Under the pieces are notes generated by a model that was given only the letters and a program-made list of their open reading frames with translations, was not told the origin of the DNA and ran no database searches. The translations under genes and the position numbers were made by a program. A DNA stretch of 25,822 bases from Candidatus Rifleibacteriota bacterium (GTDB lineage: Bacteria > Riflebacteria > Ozemobacteria > Ozemobacterales > Ozemobacteraceae), in assembly GCA_022704885.1 (NCBI GenBank), contig JAKJFO010000028.1, positions 6,014 through 31,835 of the forward strand, read 5' to 3'. Below are positions 22,484 to 25,822 of this stretch, piece after piece (the first letter of the stretch is position 1; each line of letters opens with the position of its first letter).

Positions 22484-23419
22484 ATGTTTCGAAAAATTCT
22501 GTACACGGTTCTCGTTCTTGTCGCTCTGTCTTATGTGCCCGCTCAAGCGGTCGATCTTGAACCGATTCCGGCTGGTGCCGATCTCGTTGTGTTCGTTAAC
22601 AATCATTCAGGCCTGCCTCTTGGAGATCTGCTCAAGGCCGCTCCGATTCCACCAATGGCCCGCGAAAAAATCGATGAATTTTTTGCCGCGACTGCTTTTA
22701 ATCCGCTCAAGGATATCTCGCGCGCTCAGCTGATGCTCAAAAAAGGCGCTACTAAACGCGAAGACCATGCATCTGTAGTTCTGACCGGCACGTTCAATCA
22801 GGACAAGATCATGGGTTTCATCAAAGACAAGATCGGGCCTGATGTGTTCGGTGAAGAGAGTCTCGGCAGACTTACCATTTACAAATCAAAAGATGAAAAG
22901 GGTGGGCTTTGCTTTATCGATGCCAGTCGGGTCGCTTTTGGCACTCTGCCCGCATTGCGCGCCTATATCGATGCTCTCGATGGCAAAGAGGTTAGCAGTG
23001 AATTCAATGAAATGAAGCCGCAGCTTAATGACAAAGCCTATGCTGCCGTAATGATCGGTGGTCGCGAATATCTCAAAAATGAACTGGAAAAGAACAAGAC
23101 CCGCCGTCTGGAACGCATGGAAAAAATGGGGCGCAGCCCCAACCCGGCGGCCGAGTGGTTCTCTGAATATATCAGCGAAGGAGTTGAGCCGCATGGTGTT
23201 TTTATTCAGCTGCTCGACAGTAAGCTGGAAGCGAAGCTGATGTACAGCCGTGGTGAAGCCAAAAACAATTCGGTTCAGGCGATGGTCGAAATCACTGACC
23301 CAAAAATTGCCATTTCAAAAATGTTTGGCGAATTCGTAAAAATTCTGCCGCAGCTTCCCGCACCAGAACCCAGAAAGAAACCCCAACCCGAAAAGGCTCC
23401 TGCTAACAACCGTTGGTAA
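22484..23419 (+). CDS. Secreted protein of unknown function
   Basis: This 311-residue protein starts behind AGGAG. A signal peptide covers about residues 1-22, ending PAQA-V. The mature part has two regions of similar style: strands such as ADLVVFVNNHSGLPLGDLL and GGLCFIDASRVAFGTLPAL, and a helical, charged stretch (about 190-225). The C-terminus is Pro/Lys-rich (APEPRKKPQPEKAPANN). I recognise no catalytic motif. It may be a periplasmic or surface protein. It is separated by 78 bases from ppk1 and precedes a repeat region; I see only a weak promoter, TTGAAC near 22408 with TATTTA 18 bases on. Confidence 0.7.
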   Translation: MFRKILYTVLVLVALSYVPAQAVDLEPIPAGADLVVFVNNHSGLPLGDLLKAAPIPPMAREKIDEFFAATAFNPLKDISRAQLMLKKGATKREDHASVVLTGTFNQDKIMGFIKDKIGPDVFGEESLGRLTIYKSKDEKGGLCFIDASRVAFGTLPALRAYIDALDGKEVSSEFNEMKPQLNDKAYAAVMIGGREYLKNELEKNKTRRLERMEKMGRSPNPAAEWFSEYISEGVEPHGVFIQLLDSKLEAKLMYSRGEAKNNSVQAMVEITDPKIAISKMFGEFVKILPQLPAPEPRKKPQPEKAPANNRW

Positions 23420-23458
23420 ACTTCTGTATCGCGTGAGAGATCGATAGTCTTCTCTCTA

Positions 23459-23541
23459 GTCATTCTGCGCGTAGCGACGCGAAGTCGCAGAGTCCATGTC
23501 TCGGTAGTTATCATGGATCCTGCGACTTCGTGCAGGATGAC
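23459..23541. repeat. Long imperfect hairpin, REP/MITE-like
   Basis: The 173-base gap between two convergent genes holds a left arm ending CGAAGTCGCAGAGTCCATG (23480-23498) against a right arm CATGGATCCTGCGACTTCG (23512-23530). Outer arms GTCATTCTGC and GCAGGATGAC pair too, with about ten extra bases on the left. Part of it recurs at 10392-10411. It may act as a bidirectional transcript end or be a remnant of a small mobile repeat. Confidence 0.6.
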
Positions 23542-23592
23542 GGACTGATGTGAAACCACGGGATTTTGCCATAGATTAAAACAGAATAGTGA

Positions 23593-23790
23593 TCATTTAA
23601 GCGTTCCGAAGCCGACGATCAGTAGAAAAAAGCCGAGCGCGAAGTAAAACGCGCGGGTTCCATTGCGGCCGAACAGATTTATGAAGAATCTGGCCTTGTG
23701 ATGATTCATGAAAAAGTCGAAGTCCATGTAAGAGCAGATCATTGCGAACAGACCGACTATAATTCCAATAAGGCTTTCTGGATTATTCAT
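23593..23790 (-). CDS. Small two-helix membrane protein, Imm17-like
   Basis: This 65-residue protein has two hydrophobic helices, IGIIVGLFAMICSYM and YFALGFFLLIVGFG. Between them lies a charged loop, DFDFFMNHHKARFFINLFGRNG. The phrase FF...KARFF..LFGR.G.R.FY resembles proteins named immunity protein 17 (Imm17), though that family's role is mostly unproven. The ATG overlaps the stop of the ABC ATPase gene by four bases (ATGA), so it depends on that gene's translation. No toxin gene is nearby, which argues against a simple immunity role. It may be a transporter accessory. Confidence 0.62.
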   Translation of the reverse strand: MNNPESLIGIIVGLFAMICSYMDFDFFMNHHKARFFINLFGRNGTRAFYFALGFFLLIVGFGTLK

Positions 23791-24902
23791 AGATTGATTC
23801 TTGTTCCCTGTTCGTCGAAAAGATGAAGATGAGCGGCTTCGAGCGAAAGCTCCAGGCGGTCGCCAGCCGGTTCATCAGGTGTTCTTACCACGATCTGGCC
23901 ATGCTGATGAAATGAATATACCAGATATTCAGGGCCGACGTTTTCGATTACATTCACCGGGAGAGCCAGATTTGGCTCTCCTTCTGATTTTACATAAAGC
24001 CTTTCGGGGCGCACGCCCAGAGTTACCTTTTTCAGATTTCTGGCTCTCAGGCTGCCGGCAGTCTCAGCTGGAAGCCTGATTTTGAGCGCATCGGCCTGCA
24101 GGTAGAGATGGCCGGATTCTTCGCTGAGCTCGCCACTGAGCATGTTCATGGTCGGTGATCCGATGAATTTTGCAACGAACTGGTTAACCGGCGCCCGGTA
24201 AATCTCGACAGGGGTACCAACCTGCTGCAGCACGCCATTGTTCATGATGGCGATTCTGTGCCCGAGGGTCATTGCTTCGAGCTGGTCGTGCGTAACGTAG
24301 ATCGTGGTCACGCCGAGTTTCTTTTGCAAATCTTTGAGATGCGCACGCATTTCGTTGCGCAGCTTGGCGTCGAGGTTGCTCAATGGCTCGTCCATCAGAC
24401 AGACCCTGGGATTGCGCACTATGGCGCGACCAATGGCTACGCGCTGGCGCTGCCCGCCCGATAATTCGGCCGGTTTGCGGTCGAGCAGGTGGTCGATCTG
24501 CAGCAGGGTTGCCGCTTCTTTTACTTTTGCCTTCATGACTTCTGGCGCTGGCACCTGTGGCAGGTTGGTCAGCGGAAAAGCGATGTTCTCTTCGACGGTC
24601 ATGTGCGGGTAGAGCGCATAACTCTGAAAAACCATCGAAATATCACGTTCAAAGGGGCCGCTGAACTTGCCGACAGAATCTGCGACAAGCTCCTGGTCAA
24701 AATAGAGTTCGCCGCCACTCGGCTTTTCGAGGCCAGCCAGCAGATTGAGCAGCGTGCTTTTGCCGCAGCCGGAAGGCCCGAGCAGCACAAAAAATTCGCC
24801 TGGTTCGATCGCGAGGTCTATGCTTTTGAGCACGTCTACTTTTCCGCGAAAGGTGACAAAACTTTTTGCCAGACTCTTTATCGTGATTTTTGTAGCTTGC
24901 AT
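23787..24902 (-). CDS. ABC transporter ATP-binding protein, MalK/UgpC type
   Basis: This ATPase of a carbohydrate-type (CUT1) ABC importer powers uptake through paired MalF/MalG-like permeases. It has 371 residues. Walker A is GPSGCGKST (42-50). The Q-loop is FQSYALYPHMT, the signature LSGGQRQRVAIGRA, Walker B VCLMDEP, and the switch YVTHDQLEAM. After about residue 235 a TOBE/OB-like regulatory domain follows (LGVRPERL, then VGPEYLVY). This C-terminal type often serves several permeases, as MsmX and UgpC do. It starts 15 bases after the permease gene. Substrate not determined. Confidence 0.94.
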   Translation of the reverse strand: MQATKITIKSLAKSFVTFRGKVDVLKSIDLAIEPGEFFVLLGPSGCGKSTLLNLLAGLEKPSGGELYFDQELVADSVGKFSGPFERDISMVFQSYALYPHMTVEENIAFPLTNLPQVPAPEVMKAKVKEAATLLQIDHLLDRKPAELSGGQRQRVAIGRAIVRNPRVCLMDEPLSNLDAKLRNEMRAHLKDLQKKLGVTTIYVTHDQLEAMTLGHRIAIMNNGVLQQVGTPVEIYRAPVNQFVAKFIGSPTMNMLSGELSEESGHLYLQADALKIRLPAETAGSLRARNLKKVTLGVRPERLYVKSEGEPNLALPVNVIENVGPEYLVYSFHQHGQIVVRTPDEPAGDRLELSLEAAHLHLFDEQGTRINL

Positions 24903-24917
24903 GATGAGGCCTCCGGG

Positions 24918-25748
24918 TTATCCCTTTACTGCGCCGCCCATCAGGCCGGCAACTATATAGCGCTGGAAAATGAGTGTCAGAATTACCAGCGGCACTGAAG
25001 CGATTGCTGAAGCGGCCATCAGGTTGCCCCACGGGATTTCGCCGTGCAGGCCCTGAAAGAGCGCGATTCCTACCGGCAATGTCTGCGCGGTATAGTCGAT
25101 AGTCAGCATTATCGCGAAGAGGAATTCATTAAAACAGGCGATGAAAACAAGCAGCGCCGATGAGAATATACCTGGCAGTGCCAGCGGGAAGATGATTTTA
25201 TAAAGCACCTTCATGCGACCGGCACCGTCTACCAGAGCCGCTTTGTCGAGATCGAGCGGAATCTGGGTGAAGTAGCTCATGTTGATCCATAGAGCAATTG
25301 GAATTGTCCAGGCGATATATGGCAGGATCAGAGCCATGTGCGAGTTGATCAGGCCGGCTTTCGAGAACATTTCGAACAGGTAGCCGACGATGCTGATCTG
25401 AGGAAACATCGACATCGCCAGAATTAGCAGAGGCACCAGCGAACGGCCGGGAAAGCGCATGCGCGAAACTGCATAAGCAGCCATGCTCGAAAACAGGGTG
25501 ACGATAATCGCGGTAATTGTCGAGATCCACAGGCTGTTCGACAGGTAATCGAGAAAATGCAGTGAATGTGCGGTCAGCACCTGACGGTAGTTGCTCAGTG
25601 AATATTCGACCTGGCCGGTTACCAGAAAATCGGCGCGGTCAGCCAGAGATATCCAGATCATCCAGATGAAAGGGCCGAGGGTGAATGCCAGCAGAAACAG
25701 GCCGGTAGCGAAGATCAGGCAGCTTTTGATGATTTCTTCTCTGGTCAT
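24918..25748 (-). CDS. ABC transporter permease, MalG type (CUT1)
   Basis: This 276-residue inner-membrane permease has six predicted hydrophobic segments; the first is ATGLFLLAFTLGPFIWMIWISL. The EAA motif that docks the ATPase is AALVDGAGRMKVLYKIIFPLALPG (about 190-213). The gene overlaps its upstream partner by four bases and the ATPase gene follows 15 bases on. The pair of permeases and a MalK-like ATPase point to uptake of a mono-, oligo- or polyol-type sugar. The solute-binding protein is presumably outside the window. Confidence 0.93.
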   Translation of the reverse strand: MTREEIIKSCLIFATGLFLLAFTLGPFIWMIWISLADRADFLVTGQVEYSLSNYRQVLTAHSLHFLDYLSNSLWISTITAIIVTLFSSMAAYAVSRMRFPGRSLVPLLILAMSMFPQISIVGYLFEMFSKAGLINSHMALILPYIAWTIPIALWINMSYFTQIPLDLDKAALVDGAGRMKVLYKIIFPLALPGIFSSALLVFIACFNEFLFAIMLTIDYTAQTLPVGIALFQGLHGEIPWGNLMAASAIASVPLVILTLIFQRYIVAGLMGGAVKG

Positions 25749-25822
25749 TTTAGCTGCTCCGAGAACTTGCCGGCCCGCAGATAGACCAGTGTTATCGCGA
25801 AGGCAACAATGAAGGTGACTAC
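25745..25822 (-). CDS. ABC transporter permease, MalF type (C-terminal fragment)
   Basis: On the minus strand, 25 codons run in from the window edge to a TGA that overlaps the ATG of the next permease (ATGA). They encode VVTFIVAFAITLVYLRA and GKFSEQLK, a final transmembrane helix and short basic tail typical of the first permease of a CUT1 importer. The rest lies beyond the window. The call rests mainly on position and helix character. Confidence 0.7.
   Translation of the reverse strand, partial: VVTFIVAFAITLVYLRAGKFSEQLK

Noticed and set aside
23593..23790. Toxin-immunity pair
   Set aside because: The protein resembles Imm17, but no toxin or polymorphic secretion gene is adjacent. Its neighbours are transporter genes.
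24489..24998. 169-codon + strand frame across the MalK and MalG type genes
   Set aside because: Antisense to strongly supported ABC genes, with no ribosome site or domain.

Overview
The window looks like chromosomal DNA from an anaerobic or facultative, two-membrane (diderm) bacterium of roughly balanced base composition. The diderm inference rests on a lipobox lipoprotein and a run of type IV pilin-like prepilins. A V-type ATPase (I then K at the operon end, as in Spirochaetes and Chlamydiae) and a ferredoxin-dependent 2-oxoacid oxidoreductase suggest a deep-branching lineage. Candidatus Riflebacteria/Ozemobacteria would fit, but that is an impression from gene content, not something I could test. 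I see no rRNA, tRNA, CRISPR array, prophage or insertion sequence. No gene-free stretch exceeds 300 bases.

Layout. (1) 1-1804: 3' end of a V-type ATPase operon, subunits I and K, closed by a strong terminator. (2) 1960-8176: one tightly packed + strand run read from an extended -10 promoter: glmM, a TPR lipoprotein, three prepilin-like proteins, an eight-repeat FG-GAP/VCBS propeller and a TPR protein. It looks like a minor-pilin export or assembly operon attached to glmM. (3) 8244-10325: a protein with two carbohydrate-binding-like domains, an isochorismatase-fold protein lacking the catalytic Cys, and a P-loop ATPase. (4) 10566-13848: a 2-oxoacid:ferredoxin oxidoreductase operon (gamma, ferredoxin, alpha VorB-type, beta, second gamma). 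(5) 13930-15148: rsfS, rsmE and a 35-residue Cys/Lys microprotein. (6) 15383-22405: a polyphosphate locus. A double-domain PPK2 polyphosphate:AMP phosphotransferase is on the minus strand. Divergent from it run an HD-domain protein, a ROK kinase, a Ppx/GppA-HD fusion whose Ppx active site is eroded, and PPK1. (7) 22484-23419: a secreted protein of unknown role. (8) 23593-25822 (minus): the end of a carbohydrate-type ABC importer operon (MalF-type fragment, MalG-type permease, MalK-type ATPase) ending in a small Imm17-like membrane protein.

How parts may work together. PPK1 makes polyphosphate from ATP. PPK2/PAP uses polyphosphate to convert AMP to ADP. The two HD proteins resemble the C-terminal half of exopolyphosphatase, one free-standing and one fused to a degenerate Ppx domain. 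They are candidates for sensing or tuning polyphosphate or alarmone levels. The ROK kinase could draw on ATP or, speculatively, polyphosphate. The most unusual items are this pseudo-Ppx/HD pair, the CDGSC microprotein missed by ordinary ORF cut-offs, and the duplicated gamma subunits flanking the oxidoreductase operon.
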